Shown: in pieces, positions 9,513 to 18,604 of the stretch
Layout of the letters: each line of letters opens with the position of its first letter
How positions within the stretch are numbered: the stretch's first letter is position 1
Assembly (NCBI RefSeq): GCF_000518785.1
Contig: NZ_JAEG01000009.1
Coordinates: 248,001-312,000, forward strand
Origin: Paenirhizobium selenitireducens ATCC BAA-1503
Lineage (GTDB): Bacteria; Pseudomonadota; Alphaproteobacteria; Rhizobiales; Rhizobiaceae
Direction of reading: 5' to 3'
DNA length: 64,000 nt
Made by a program: the position numbers and the translations under genes
The notes under the pieces: generated by a model
Seen by the model: the letters and a program-made list of their open reading frames with translations, nothing else
Database searches by the model: none
What the model was told of the DNA's origin: nothing

Positions 9513-10274
9513 TCACCTCGCCAACCAGCCGCCGTCGACGGGAATGACGGCGCCGTGCATGTAGTTGGATGCGCGGGCGAGCAGGAACACCGCGGCATCG
9601 CCGATATCGTCGGCCACGCCCCAGCGACCGGCCGGGATGCGCTCGAGGATGGCCTTGCTCCGGTCCGGATCGCTGCGCAACGCCTCGGTATTGTTCGTCT
9701 CGATGTAGCCGGGAGCAATCGCGTTGACGTTGATGCCCTTCGCCGCCCATTCGTTGGCCAGTAGCCGGGTCAGCCCGAGAACGCCGTGCTTCGACGCCGT
9801 GTAGGACGGCACACGGATACCGCCCTGGAAGGCGAGCAGCGAGGCGAGGTTGACGATCCGTCCCCCGCGCTTCGCCGCGAGGCAGTTTCGGCCGAAGGCC
9901 TGCGACAGGAAGAACAACGACTTGAGGTTCACGTCCATCACGTCGTCCCAGTCCTCCTCGGTGAAGTCGACGCTGTCGGCTCGGCGGATGATGCCGGCAT
10001 TGTTGACAAGCCCATCCAGCGGACCGGCGGCCATCAGGTCATTCAGCATGGCGACCGCGGCCTTCGTGTCGCTGATATCCGCGTTGACCGACAGGAAATC
10101 GGCCCCTTGAGCCGCTACCAATCTCGCCGTCTCGTCCATCGCCGACCGGCCGATGCCGACCACGGCGCCGCCGGCGCGGGCTATCGCCACGGCAATGCCC
10201 TGTCCGATGCCGGTATTGGCGCCGGTAACGGCGATCCGCTTGCCCACCAGCTCGAAGGCGGAAAGGTCGGTCAC
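9513..10274 (-). CDS. kduD: KduD, 2-dehydro-3-deoxy-D-gluconate 5-dehydrogenase (SDR)
   Basis: 253 residues, a classical short-chain dehydrogenase that makes 2-keto-3-deoxygluconate from its 5-keto precursor with NAD(H). The nucleotide motif TGANTGIGQG is near residue 18, NNAGI near 90 and the catalytic YTASK near 158, followed by PGYIETNNTEAL, a stretch typical of KduD. It overlaps kduI by four bases (ATGA), which supports the paired assignment. Confidence 0.9.
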   Translation of the reverse strand: MTDLSAFELVGKRIAVTGANTGIGQGIAVAIARAGGAVVGIGRSAMDETARLVAAQGADFLSVNADISDTKAAVAMLNDLMAAGPLDGLVNNAGIIRRADSVDFTEEDWDDVMDVNLKSLFFLSQAFGRNCLAAKRGGRIVNLASLLAFQGGIRVPSYTASKHGVLGLTRLLANEWAAKGINVNAIAPGYIETNNTEALRSDPDRSKAILERIPAGRWGVADDIGDAAVFLLARASNYMHGAVIPVDGGWLAR

Positions 10275-11104
10275 CGCAGCTCTCCCATCGCGACGGGATC
10301 AACGTCGGTGTAGTCGACATTGTCGCCGGCCATCGCCCAGATGAAGGCGTAGTTGGCCGTGCCGCAGCCCGAGTGGATCGACCAGGCGGGCGACAGCACC
10401 GCCTCTTCGTTGGCGATCAAGATGTGGCGAGTCTCGGACGGTTCGCCCATGAAGTGGAAGACCCGGGCCGTCTCGGCGAGATCGAAATAGAGATAGGCCT
10501 CCATGCGACGGTCGTGCACATGGGCCGGCATGGTGTTCCACACCGATCCCTTCGCGAGCTGCGTCATGCCGACGACCAGCTGGCAGGTTTCGATCGTCGT
10601 GGTGAACTGGAAGATCGAACGCTCGTTGGAGGTTTCGGGACTGCCGAGGTCGAGACGCTTGGCCTTGTCGAGGGTGATCGGCCGCGTCGGGCATTTGCGG
10701 TGCGCAGGCGCCGACAGGAGGTAGAATTTCGCCGGATTTTCCGCGTCGGACGAGGTGAAGCTCACCTCTTCGCCGAGGCCCACATAGAGCATGTCCCGCG
10801 TGTTCAGCCGGTGCGGCTCGCCGCTGACGACGACGGTGCCCTCGCCGCCGATATTGACGGCAACGAGCTCGCGGCGCTCGAGGAAGGACTGCGTGCCGAC
10901 CGGCTTGATCGCCTCCAGCTTCAACGGCTGGCGAACAGGAACCGCGCCGCCGACGACCATGCGGTCGTAATGGGTGTAGGTGAGGCTGATCTTGCCCGGC
11001 TCGAACAGGTTGGCGAGGTGGAAATTGTGGCGCAGCTCATCCGTGCCCATCGTAGCTGCGGCTGCAGGATCTATGGCGAAGCGGGACGTGTATTCGGTCG
11101 TCAT
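10271..11104 (-). CDS. kduI: KduI, 5-dehydro-4-deoxy-D-glucuronate isomerase
   Basis: 277 residues, a cupin-fold zinc isomerase that converts 5-keto-4-deoxyuronate into 3-deoxy-D-glycero-2,5-hexodiulosonate, the KduD substrate. The family start (TDELRHNFHLANLF then YTHYDRMVVGGAVP) and the zinc-site segment MPAHVHDRRMEAYLYFD are both present, with length as expected. It lies 25 bases downstream of the GntR gene and overlaps kduD. Together with KduD and the KdgF-like cupin it handles unsaturated uronates from pectin-type polymers. Confidence 0.95.
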   Translation of the reverse strand: MTTEYTSRFAIDPAAAATMGTDELRHNFHLANLFEPGKISLTYTHYDRMVVGGAVPVRQPLKLEAIKPVGTQSFLERRELVAVNIGGEGTVVVSGEPHRLNTRDMLYVGLGEEVSFTSSDAENPAKFYLLSAPAHRKCPTRPITLDKAKRLDLGSPETSNERSIFQFTTTIETCQLVVGMTQLAKGSVWNTMPAHVHDRRMEAYLYFDLAETARVFHFMGEPSETRHILIANEEAVLSPAWSIHSGCGTANYAFIWAMAGDNVDYTDVDPVAMGELR

Positions 11105-11129
11105 TTAACCTTGCTTTCGTTTGGAAATT

Positions 11130-11909
11130 TCAGGTCTGCGTCTCGCGCGACGCGCGTTGCTGGTAGCCGGCCTGCTGGCCGGTCAGGCGTTGCCGGTAGC
11201 GGTCCTGTGCCGCCTTGAGATGCGCACGCATCGCGTCGCGCGCGGCATCCGCGTCGCCGGCCGAGATCGCCTGAAGGATCAGAAGATGCTCGCGCTGCAG
11301 GCGGCTCAGATAGTCCTCCGACAGCACCTCGATCGAGAACCACGGCGAGTTGCGGTCGCACGGGATGGTGCGGTCGCCCAGCGCGTCGAGGATCTCGACG
11401 TAGAACGGATTGTTGGTCGCCGCGGCGATTTCGCGGTGGAAGGCGAAGTCGGCCTTTCCGGTCGGCTCGCCGCGGTGCAGCAAGCGTTCGAATTCGAAGA
11501 AGGCCTCCTGGATGCTCGCCTCCTGCGAGGGGCTTCGACGTTGCGCAGCGAGCCCGGCACTTTCGATCTCGATGCCCATGCGCACTTCCAGCACGTTGAC
11601 GGCCTGGCTGATGCGGTTTCCCATGTCGGCGGTGATGGCGCTGATCTTGCGCGTCGGATGGTCGAGAACGAAAACGCCGGCGCCGTGCCGCGCCTCGACC
11701 AGACCTTCGGCTGCCAGCACGGCCACGGCTTCACGTACAACCGTGCGGCTGACGCCGAAGATCTCCGTCATGCGCGATTCGGTCGGCAGCTTTTCGCCGA
11801 CGGCGAATTCGCCGGCGAGGATCTGGCTGCGCAGCGTCTGCACCACCGTCTCGAACAGCTTCGGCTTGCGCTCCACGCGTGCATCCAACAGATTTTCAGT
11901 CATGGCCAT
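11130..11909 (-). CDS. GntR/FadR-family regulator of the uronate operon
   Basis: 259 residues. An N-terminal winged helix (LPTESRMTEIFGVSRTVVREAV, about residues 42-63) is followed by an all-helical FCD ligand domain with the usual His residues for a metal (for example FAFHREIAAA). Regulators of this type (UxuR/ExuR/KdgR-like) sense uronates or their products. It sits inside the operon it probably controls, three bases after the TRAP permease and 25 before kduI. A candidate operator is the imperfect inverted repeat at 16449-16463 before uxaC. Confidence 0.85.
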   Translation of the reverse strand: MAMTENLLDARVERKPKLFETVVQTLRSQILAGEFAVGEKLPTESRMTEIFGVSRTVVREAVAVLAAEGLVEARHGAGVFVLDHPTRKISAITADMGNRISQAVNVLEVRMGIEIESAGLAAQRRSPSQEASIQEAFFEFERLLHRGEPTGKADFAFHREIAAATNNPFYVEILDALGDRTIPCDRNSPWFSIEVLSEDYLSRLQREHLLILQAISAGDADAARDAMRAHLKAAQDRYRQRLTGQQAGYQQRASRETQT

Positions 11910-11912
11910 TTC

Positions 11913-13193
11913 CTACTTGAAGACCCCCGGCAGCCAGAGTGACAGGGACGGGATATACGTGACCATCAATAGCACGACGATGCCGGCGCCATAGAAGGGC
12001 CAGATCGAACGCATGGCTTCCCACACCGAAATCTTTCCGACCGCGCAGGCCACGAACTGCACCCCTCCGACCGGCGGCGTGTTGAGCCCAATGCCGTAAT
12101 TGAGGATCATGATCACGCCGAAATGCACCGGATCGACCCCATAGGCCATGGCGATCGGCAGGAAGATCGGCGTGGTGATGATGATCGTCGGCCCCATGTC
12201 CATGAACGTGCCGAGGACCAGCATCAGCACGTTGAGCAGCAAGAGGATCACGATCGGATTTTCGGAGAGCGTCTGCATCCAGGCGACCAGGGTCGCCGGA
12301 ACCTTGAGGAAGGCCATGAGCCACGAGAACGCCGCCGCGCAGCCGATGATCAGAAGCACCATCGCCGTCGTGCGCACCGCTCCCATGGTGGCGTGGACAA
12401 AATCCTGCCAGCGCAGTTGCCGATAGACGAAGACGGTGATGAGCAAGGCATAGATAACCGCGATGCAGGAGCTTTCGGTCGCGGTGAAGATACCCGAACG
12501 CACGCCGCCGAAGATGATGGCGATAAGCAGCAGGCCGGGGATGGCGGCGGCGAAGAGATGCAGCGCCACCACGAAGCCCGGGAAGGGCTCGGTCGGATAG
12601 CCACGCTTGCGCGCGACGATATAGGCGGTGACCATCAGCACGCCGGCGAACAGCAGGCCGGGGATGATACCGGCGGTAAACAGGTCGGCGATGGAGATCG
12701 TGCCGCCCGCCGAGATCGAATAGATGATCATGTTGTGCGATGGCGGCAACAGCAGCGCGATCAGGGCGGCCATCGAGGTGACGTTGACCGCATAGTCGGC
12801 ACCGTAGCCGCGCGCCTTCATCTGCGGGATCATCAGGCTGCCGACGGCTGCGGCCTCGGCCACGGCCGAGCCGGAGATGCCACCGAACAGCGTGGAGGTC
12901 AGGATGTTGACCTGGCCAAGCCCGCCGCGCAGATGTCCGACGACGGTCGCGGCAAAGGCGACGATGCGCCCGGCGATGCCGCCGCGAACCATGAGGTCGC
13001 CGGAATAGATGAAGAAGGGGATCGCGAGCATGGAGAACACGCTCATGCCCGAATTCATGCGCTGGAAGACCACCAGCGGCGGCAAGCCCATGTAGAGGAC
13101 CGTCGCCAGGCTCGAGACACCGAGGCAGAACGCGATCGGCGTGCCGATCAGCATCAGGAAGGTAAACGTTCCAAAGAGGATCCAGAGTTCCAT
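11913..13193 (-). CDS. TRAP transporter large permease (DctM family), set 1
   Basis: 426 residues and about twelve hydrophobic segments, the ion-coupled membrane subunit of a TRAP importer. Family motifs such as PFFIYSGDLMVRGGIAGRI and FGGISGSAVAEAAAVGSLMIP are seen. It is followed by a GntR regulator and kdu genes, so the likely substrates are hexuronates or unsaturated uronates. The ATG is three bases from the small-permease stop, so the two subunits are co-translated. Confidence 0.93.
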   Translation of the reverse strand: MELWILFGTFTFLMLIGTPIAFCLGVSSLATVLYMGLPPLVVFQRMNSGMSVFSMLAIPFFIYSGDLMVRGGIAGRIVAFAATVVGHLRGGLGQVNILTSTLFGGISGSAVAEAAAVGSLMIPQMKARGYGADYAVNVTSMAALIALLLPPSHNMIIYSISAGGTISIADLFTAGIIPGLLFAGVLMVTAYIVARKRGYPTEPFPGFVVALHLFAAAIPGLLLIAIIFGGVRSGIFTATESSCIAVIYALLITVFVYRQLRWQDFVHATMGAVRTTAMVLLIIGCAAAFSWLMAFLKVPATLVAWMQTLSENPIVILLLLNVLMLVLGTFMDMGPTIIITTPIFLPIAMAYGVDPVHFGVIMILNYGIGLNTPPVGGVQFVACAVGKISVWEAMRSIWPFYGAGIVVLLMVTYIPSLSLWLPGVFK

Positions 13194-13196
13194 CGC

Positions 13197-13811
13197 TTAG
13201 CCCTTCTTGCCTGCATGCTCGGCGACGCCCTGAACGAAGTCGGCGGCGTCTTTCTGAACGTCAGGAATGTTTTCGAGCTCGACGGCCACTTCCGTCGGGG
13301 CGATCCCGTCGAGAATGTCGTCGATCGGGGCGCCGAGCGCGCGCATGACGATACGTTCGAGGGAAAAGAGCGCGATGAGGACTCCGCCGCCCACCAGCGG
13401 GATGTAGTCCCAGGCGCCGGATATGCCGAGGGCCGGCAGCGTCGTGCTCCAGGTCAGCGTGACCAGGTTGCTGCCGTACCAGACCATGCCGAGGCCGAAG
13501 GCGAAGATGACGATGTCGGAAATCATCCGCAGCCACTTTTTTGCGGCCGGCGGTAGCGCATAGAGGAGCACGTCGAAGCCCATGTGGTTGTTTTCCCGCA
13601 CGCCGACCGCGGCGCCGAGGAAAATGAACCAGCTCATCAGGATGACCGCGCCGGATTCGGTCCAGCTCGGCGAATCGTTGAGCACATAACGGCAGAAGAC
13701 CTGCCAGGCGACGATGGCCGTCATGACCACGAGCCCGGTGCCCGCACAATAGAGGGCGACGGTATTGAGCCTGGACAGAATGGGCAGGCCTAGTCGGAGT
13801 TGGTTGGACAT
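13197..13811 (-). CDS. TRAP transporter small permease (DctQ family), set 1
   Basis: 204 residues, four predicted membrane helices. The DctQ motifs are present (WQVFCRYVLNDSPSWTES and the NHMGFDVLLYALPP loop). The start at 13811 is chosen because AGGAGG lies about ten bases upstream; the open frame continues further but without a ribosome site. A basic and acidic C-terminal tail of about 50 residues is longer than in most relatives. Partner of the large permease three bases downstream. Confidence 0.9.
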   Translation of the reverse strand: MSNQLRLGLPILSRLNTVALYCAGTGLVVMTAIVAWQVFCRYVLNDSPSWTESGAVILMSWFIFLGAAVGVRENNHMGFDVLLYALPPAAKKWLRMISDIVIFAFGLGMVWYGSNLVTLTWSTTLPALGISGAWDYIPLVGGGVLIALFSLERIVMRALGAPIDDILDGIAPTEVAVELENIPDVQKDAADFVQGVAEHAGKKG

Positions 13812-13893
13812 GGGGTTTGGCGCCTCCTGACCCTTCAGGTGCCCGAAGGGCCGGACCATGGGTCCGCGATCTAATCTGTCGAAAGCAACGCTT

Positions 13894-13925
13894 GCCCCTC
13901 CGTGGCCGTGGCCAGACGGAGGGGC
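13894..13925 (-). promoter_or_regulatory. Intercistronic hairpin after TRAP binding-protein gene, set 1
   Basis: Perfect 10-base arms (GCCCCTCCGT and ACGGAGGGGC) with a 12-base loop lie between the dctP-like stop and the small-permease gene. Such hairpins after the binding-protein gene commonly protect its mRNA or partly stop transcription, giving more binding protein than permease. That role is inferred. Confidence 0.55.
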
Positions 13926-13938
13926 CTCGGCGCTACGC

Positions 13939-14916
13939 TTACTGCACCGCCTGCACGTCGGAGACGAGCTTCTTCAGGACCTCGTCGGTGATGTGCTTGT
14001 CGTAGACAGGCTTCATGGCATCGATGAAGCCCTGCTTTTCGACCTCGTTGATCTCGGCACCGGCATTCTCGACCAGCGCGCGCGATTCCGCGGTCTTGGC
14101 CGCCCACAATTCGCGCTGCTTGGCCACGCTGTCCTTGGCCGCCTGCTTGAAGATCTCCTGATCCTCGGGCGTCAGCTTGTCGAAGGCCGCCTTGTTCATG
14201 ACGAACACTTCCGGAAGGATCGTGTGCTCGTCCATCGAATAGTACTTGGCGACTTCGAAATGCTTGGCGGTGTCGTAGCTCGGAAAGTTGTTCTCGGCAC
14301 CCTCGATGACGCCGGTCTCGAGCGAGGAATAGACCTCGCCATAGGGCATCGGCGTGGCGTTCGCGCCGAGTGCGGCGGTCATGTCGACGAAGATGTCCGA
14401 CTGAATGACGCGGAACTTCATGCCCTTGATGTCGTCGACCGTCTTGATCGGCTTCTTCGAGTTGTAGAACGAGCGCGCGCCTGCGTCATAAAAGGCAAGC
14501 ACAACGAGACCGGCCGGCTCGAAGGCTGCCTTGATCTGGTCGCCGACCGCGCCGTCCATCACCTTGTGCATGTGATCTTCCGAGCGGAAGATGTAAGGCA
14601 GAGCCGGAACGATCGTCTCCTTCACGGTACCGTTGAACGGCGCCATGGACACGCGGTTGAGCTCGATGACGCCGGAGCGGACCTGCTCGATCGTGTCCTT
14701 TTCCTCGCCGAGCTGGGCCGAGTGATAGACCTCCACGGCATAGCGCCCCTGCGTGCGCTCCTTGACGAGTTCGCCGAAATATTTGACGCCCTCGACGGTC
14801 GGATAGCCGTCCGGATGGGTATCGGACGATTTCAGCACGGTCTCGGCCGAGACAGCGCTGGCGAAAAGCATCGAGACAAGCGCGACACCGGCCCACAGTT
14901 TGGTCATTTGCAACAT
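13939..14916 (-). CDS. TRAP transporter solute-binding protein (DctP family), set 1
   Basis: 325 residues, periplasmic. A Sec signal peptide ends at FASAVSA before ETVLKSSDTH. DctP-family landmarks follow: GRYAVEVYHSAQLGEEKDTIEQ, the binding-site Arg in GMKFRVIQSDIF, and PYGEVYSSLETGVIEGAENN. I chose the ATG at 14916 because GGAGGAG precedes it closely; an ATG three codons later is also possible. Downstream of uxaC in the same operon, which suggests a uronate ligand. Confidence 0.92.
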   Translation of the reverse strand: MLQMTKLWAGVALVSMLFASAVSAETVLKSSDTHPDGYPTVEGVKYFGELVKERTQGRYAVEVYHSAQLGEEKDTIEQVRSGVIELNRVSMAPFNGTVKETIVPALPYIFRSEDHMHKVMDGAVGDQIKAAFEPAGLVVLAFYDAGARSFYNSKKPIKTVDDIKGMKFRVIQSDIFVDMTAALGANATPMPYGEVYSSLETGVIEGAENNFPSYDTAKHFEVAKYYSMDEHTILPEVFVMNKAAFDKLTPEDQEIFKQAAKDSVAKQRELWAAKTAESRALVENAGAEINEVEKQGFIDAMKPVYDKHITDEVLKKLVSDVQAVQ

Positions 14917-14965
14917 TTTCTCCTCCCAGTTGGCGGACGTTGTGTCCGCTGTTGCAGTCATAAAG

Positions 14966-16372
14966 TCAGAGTTTGTACGCCCTCTTCGCCAGGCCATAGG
15001 CCAGGTCGAGCGCCAGTTCATGCGCCTCGTCCTCCCTCAGCCGATGCTCGGCGACGAGGCGTCCGAGGAAGGCGCAATCGACACGGCGGGCGACGTCGTG
15101 GCGCGCCGGGATCGACGGAAAGGCGCGGGTATCGTCGTTGAAGCCGACCGTGTTGTAGAAGCCGGCGGTCTCGGTGGTCATCTCGCGGAACCGGCGCATG
15201 CCTTCCGGGCTGTCGTGGAACCACCACGCCGGCCCGAGCTTGAGCGCCGGATAGACGCCGGCGAGCGGCGCCAGTTCGCGCGCATAGCTCGTCTCGTCGA
15301 GCGTAAACAGGATGATCGAGGCACGGGGATCGGTGCCGACGGCGTCGAGCAATGGCTTCAGCCCGCGCACATAATCCGTGCGGGTGGGAATGTCGAAGCC
15401 CTTGTCCCGGCCGAACTTCCCGAAGATGGCGGGGGAATGGTTGCGCCATGAGCCGGGATGGATCTGCATGACCAGCCCATCCTCGATGCTCATCCTCGCC
15501 ATCTCGGTCAGCATCTGCGCCCGAAACAGCGCGCGCTCGTTCTCGTCGGCTTTTCCGGTCCGCACCTTGCCGAACAGGATCTCGGCCTCGCCGGTGCCGA
15601 GATTGGCGGTCTGCGCCGAGGAAACACCGTGGTCGGTCGCCGTCGCACCGAAGGACTGGAAATATGCGCGGCGATTGCGGTGCGCGTCCAGATAGCCCTG
15701 CCAGCGTCCGGTATCGCAGCCGCTGATATCGCCAAGGGTGTCGAGACCGTCGAGAAAGCCCTCGAAATCCGGATCGATCACCGAATCCGGGCGATAGGCC
15801 GGGACGACACGGCCCTTCCAGCCGCTGTCGCGGATCTTTGCATGCCTGGGTAATTGATCGAGGGCACCGTCCGTCGTCGAGATGACTTCGATGTTAAAGC
15901 GTTCGAACAGGGCACGCGGCCGAAAGGCGTCGGTGGCCAGTTGGGCAGCGATCGCATCATAGCAGGCGTCGGCATTCTGGGCGGTCAGCGGCGACGTGAT
16001 GCCGAAGAGGTTCTCGAGCGTGTAATTCAGCCAGAGCCGGGTCGGCGTTCCGCGAAACAGGTAGTAGTTCTCGGCGAAGAGGCGCCAGATCCTGCGGCCG
16101 TCCGTCTCGACCGGCGAACCGTCGAGCGTCGGTACGCCGAGGTCCTCCAACCGGATACCCTGGCTGAACAGCATGCGGAAAATATAGTGGTCGGGAACGA
16201 TCAGCAGCTGGGCCGGGTCCGGAAAGTTCTCGTTCTCGGCATACCAACGCGGATCGGTGTGGCCGTGCGGACTGACGATCGGCAGATCCTTCACCGCGGC
16301 ATAGAGGTCAGCCGCTATGGCGCGGGACGCCGGGTCGGCGGGAAACAGCAAATCCGGGGCGACAAGGCTCAT
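14966..16372 (-). CDS. uxaC: UxaC, glucuronate/galacturonate isomerase
   Basis: 468 residues, close to the usual 470. It interconverts D-glucuronate and D-fructuronate (or galacturonate and tagaturonate), the first step of hexuronate catabolism. The metal-binding start IVSPHGHTDPRWYAENE, the GTPTRLWLNYTLENLFG stretch and DDTRAFPSIPARHDVARR are typical of the family. The ATG at 16372 is preceded by GGAGGAG. First gene of the operon. The later steps need UxuB and UxuA; only a stump of uxuA is seen in this window (22768-22860). Confidence 0.95.
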   Translation of the reverse strand: MSLVAPDLLFPADPASRAIAADLYAAVKDLPIVSPHGHTDPRWYAENENFPDPAQLLIVPDHYIFRMLFSQGIRLEDLGVPTLDGSPVETDGRRIWRLFAENYYLFRGTPTRLWLNYTLENLFGITSPLTAQNADACYDAIAAQLATDAFRPRALFERFNIEVISTTDGALDQLPRHAKIRDSGWKGRVVPAYRPDSVIDPDFEGFLDGLDTLGDISGCDTGRWQGYLDAHRNRRAYFQSFGATATDHGVSSAQTANLGTGEAEILFGKVRTGKADENERALFRAQMLTEMARMSIEDGLVMQIHPGSWRNHSPAIFGKFGRDKGFDIPTRTDYVRGLKPLLDAVGTDPRASIILFTLDETSYARELAPLAGVYPALKLGPAWWFHDSPEGMRRFREMTTETAGFYNTVGFNDDTRAFPSIPARHDVARRVDCAFLGRLVAEHRLREDEAHELALDLAYGLAKRAYKL

Positions 16373-16448
16373 GAGATAGACCGCTCCTCCTTCGGCCGAC
16401 AAAGGGGTAAAATCAATCAGACGTCATGTCAACATACAAAAAAACATC

Positions 16449-16463
16449 AGTCGTATGATGACT
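16449..16463. promoter_or_regulatory. Candidate operator in the uxaC / oxidoreductase divergent promoter
   Basis: The 232 bases 16373-16604 separate two divergent operons. They contain AGTCGTATGATGACT, with perfect outer arms AGTC and GACT, interlocked with CATCA at 16445-16449 and TGATG at 16456-16460. An A-rich stretch lies beside it. Position and symmetry fit a GntR/FadR-family site, but no consensus was matched exactly. Confidence 0.4.
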
Positions 16464-16604
16464 TTTGCTTGACCGCATGGGCTCGCCTGCGCACTGATAG
16501 CGCCTCGGACGGGCGGGAGGAGCCGCGCTGCCGATCATCGATACTGCCATCGCTGCCGCTGAAGTCCCGGTGCTGGGGCAATTCGCATGCTGGAGGAACT
16601 TGCC

Positions 16605-17642
16605 GTGACGGTCGCCCAACCCCGAAAACTGCGGGCCGGCATCATCGGCCTCGGAATGGCCTCGGGGCCGCATGCCCTGAGCCTGCTCGACCTGCAGGAC
16701 CGGGTCGAGGTGGTCGGCGCCTTCAGCCCGACCGAGGCGCGGCGAAAGGCCTTCGCCGATCGGTTCGGGCTGCCCGTGGTCGACAATGCCGACAGCATCT
16801 TCGACGATCCGTCCATCGACTACGTGATCGTCCTGACGCCGCCAAACACGCATCTGGCCCTGGTGGAGCGCGCCGCAGCGAGCGGCAAGCACGTGCTTTT
16901 GGAAAAACCGCTGGAGATCTCGCTGGAGCGATCGCGGCAGGTCATCGAAACGGCCGAGCAGGCCGGCATCAAGCTCGGCATCGTGCTGCAACGCCGGTTT
17001 CGGCCCGTCTTCACGGAAACGGCAAGGCTGATCGGCGAGGGCATGCTGGGTGAGATCGTCTCGGCCTCGCTGCGGCTCTGCAATTGGCGGGATCAGAGCT
17101 ACTACGACGCGCCCGGCCGCGGAACGCTGGCGCGGGACGGCGGCGGCGTGCTGCTGACCCAGGCCATCCACACCATCGATCAACTGATCGTTTTGGCAGG
17201 TCTGCCCACCCAGGTCACCGGCTTCGCCGCGACCAGCTCCGTGCACAGGATGGAAACCGAGGATCTCGTCCACGCCGCCCTTCGCTTCGACAACGGTGCG
17301 CTCGGCGCCTTGAGCGCAACCACGGCGGCCTATCCCGGCTTCCCCGACCTCATCGAGATTGTCGGCACGCGCGGTACGGCCCGGCTTGAGGGTGACGGCG
17401 GGATCATCCATCTCATGGACGGGCGCCGGATCGACCTGCACGACGGTTCTCCCGACGGCGGCAGCGGCGCAGACCCCATGGCCTTTTCCCACGCCAACCA
17501 CCGCGCAATGCACCAGGATTTTCTCGACGCGGTCACCACGGATCGGCAGCCGCGCGCCTCCGGCGCCGAAGCGCTGAAGGCCCATCGCCTGATCGACGCC
17601 ATCTTGCGCACCTCGGCGACCGGCCAGCTTGTGGATGTCTGA
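16605..17642 (+). CDS. Gfo/Idh/MocA-family NAD(P) oxidoreductase
   Basis: 345 residues from the GTG at 16605, which has CTGGAGGAA eight bases upstream; an ATG six codons earlier lacks a ribosome site. An N-terminal Rossmann fold (AGIIGLGMASGPH) is followed by the family lysine motif LEKPLEIS and HTIDQL, where the catalytic His usually sits. Such enzymes oxidise or reduce cyclic sugars, inositols or sugar acids. It leads a second sugar-acid operon divergent from uxaC, so a uronate or aldonate substrate is plausible. The exact reaction cannot be read from sequence. Confidence 0.88.
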   Translation: MTVAQPRKLRAGIIGLGMASGPHALSLLDLQDRVEVVGAFSPTEARRKAFADRFGLPVVDNADSIFDDPSIDYVIVLTPPNTHLALVERAAASGKHVLLEKPLEISLERSRQVIETAEQAGIKLGIVLQRRFRPVFTETARLIGEGMLGEIVSASLRLCNWRDQSYYDAPGRGTLARDGGGVLLTQAIHTIDQLIVLAGLPTQVTGFAATSSVHRMETEDLVHAALRFDNGALGALSATTAAYPGFPDLIEIVGTRGTARLEGDGGIIHLMDGRRIDLHDGSPDGGSGADPMAFSHANHRAMHQDFLDAVTTDRQPRASGAEALKAHRLIDAILRTSATGQLVDV

Positions 17643-17735
17643 CGAGCGGCGCGCCGATCGAGGAAGGACAGCCTCAGCCATGCCCCTGCCATGGCTAGAA
17701 CGAAGCCTGGCCGGCAAAGGCACAACCAAGCGGGG

Positions 17736-17790
17736 TTGACTCCAAGAAATTTTACGCTCTTATGGAGAAATTGGTAAGGCCACCTTACCA
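17736..17790 (+). promoter_or_regulatory. Promoter and perfect palindromic operator before gntR (set 2)
   Basis: A sigma-70-like promoter is seen: TTGACT at 17736-17741, 16 bases, TCTTAT at 17758-17763. Directly downstream lies a perfect palindrome, TGGTAAGG-CCA-CCTTACCA at 17772-17790. The TGGT...ACCA arms are typical of FadR-subfamily GntR operators. It would cover the transcription start, so autorepression by the adjacent regulator is likely. Confidence 0.72.
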
Positions 17791-17827
17791 CATGCATGGG
17801 GAGATGCGTGTTGAGGGAGTTCGCGGG

Positions 17828-18541
17828 ATGTTTGTGACCTTGGAGCCGCGCCGCCTGTACAGGCAGGTCGCGGACCAGATACGCGTGCTGATCGAGGCGG
17901 GCGAGCTGGTTGTCGGCGGACGGCTGCCGGCGGAGCGCGACCTCGCCGAACGGTTCGGCGTTTCCCGCCCGACCGTGCGCGAGGCCCTGATCGTGCTGGA
18001 GGTCGAGGGCTATATCCAGATCCGCATGGGTTCGGGCGTCTACATCGCTCAGAAGCCGGCAACGGTTCCCGTCATCCGGCCGGCCGAGGAGGTCGAAGGT
18101 CCCTTCGAGATCCTTCAGGCCCGCTGCATCGTCGAGAGCGCCATCGCCGAAGAGGCCGCCCGGCACCCTTCGCCCGAGGGCATCGCCCGCCTCGACGAGA
18201 TGCTGGCGCGCATGCAGGCCTCGGTCGACCAGCCGGAGCGTGCCATCGCCGCCGACTTGGCCTTTCATGCCGCCATCGTCGACATGGTCGGCAATGCGGC
18301 CCTGCGCCATTTCATCAGCCTTTTGATCGACAAGCGGACTTCGCCGTATTTCGAGAAGCTGGCGAGCTATTTCGAAGGTCCGCACACCTGGCAGCGAGCC
18401 GTCGAGGAACACAAGGCCATCCGCGACGCCATCGCCGCCGGCGATTCGTCTGCGGCGCGCGAAGCCATGCGTCGGCATCTGACGCTGGCGCAGAAGAGAT
18501 TCTCAGAAAGCTTCGGGGAGGAGCCGGTGAGAGAAGACTGA
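17828..18541 (+). CDS. GntR/FadR-family regulator, set 2
   Basis: 237 residues. An N-terminal winged helix (LPAERDLAERFGVSRPTVREAL) and an FCD ligand domain (AADLAFHAAIVDMVGN). I chose the ATG at 17828 rather than earlier in-frame starts because the palindromic operator at 17772-17790 overlaps the upstream extension, and MFVTLEPRRLYRQVADQI is the usual family start. It lies between the oxidoreductase and the second TRAP transporter on the same strand and probably regulates both. Confidence 0.88.
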   Translation: MFVTLEPRRLYRQVADQIRVLIEAGELVVGGRLPAERDLAERFGVSRPTVREALIVLEVEGYIQIRMGSGVYIAQKPATVPVIRPAEEVEGPFEILQARCIVESAIAEEAARHPSPEGIARLDEMLARMQASVDQPERAIAADLAFHAAIVDMVGNAALRHFISLLIDKRTSPYFEKLASYFEGPHTWQRAVEEHKAIRDAIAAGDSSAAREAMRRHLTLAQKRFSESFGEEPVRED

Positions 18542-18604
18542 TCCTGGCGCCCTTGTGGCGGAGGATCGGGAGACAGAAGTCTGAAATCAATTCGGGAGGA
18601 AAGA

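Noticed and set aside
9166..9750. Longer version of the KdgF-like protein starting inside kduD
   Set aside because: The first 80 codons overlap the SDR gene in another frame. The ATG at 9510 gives the normal cupin length.
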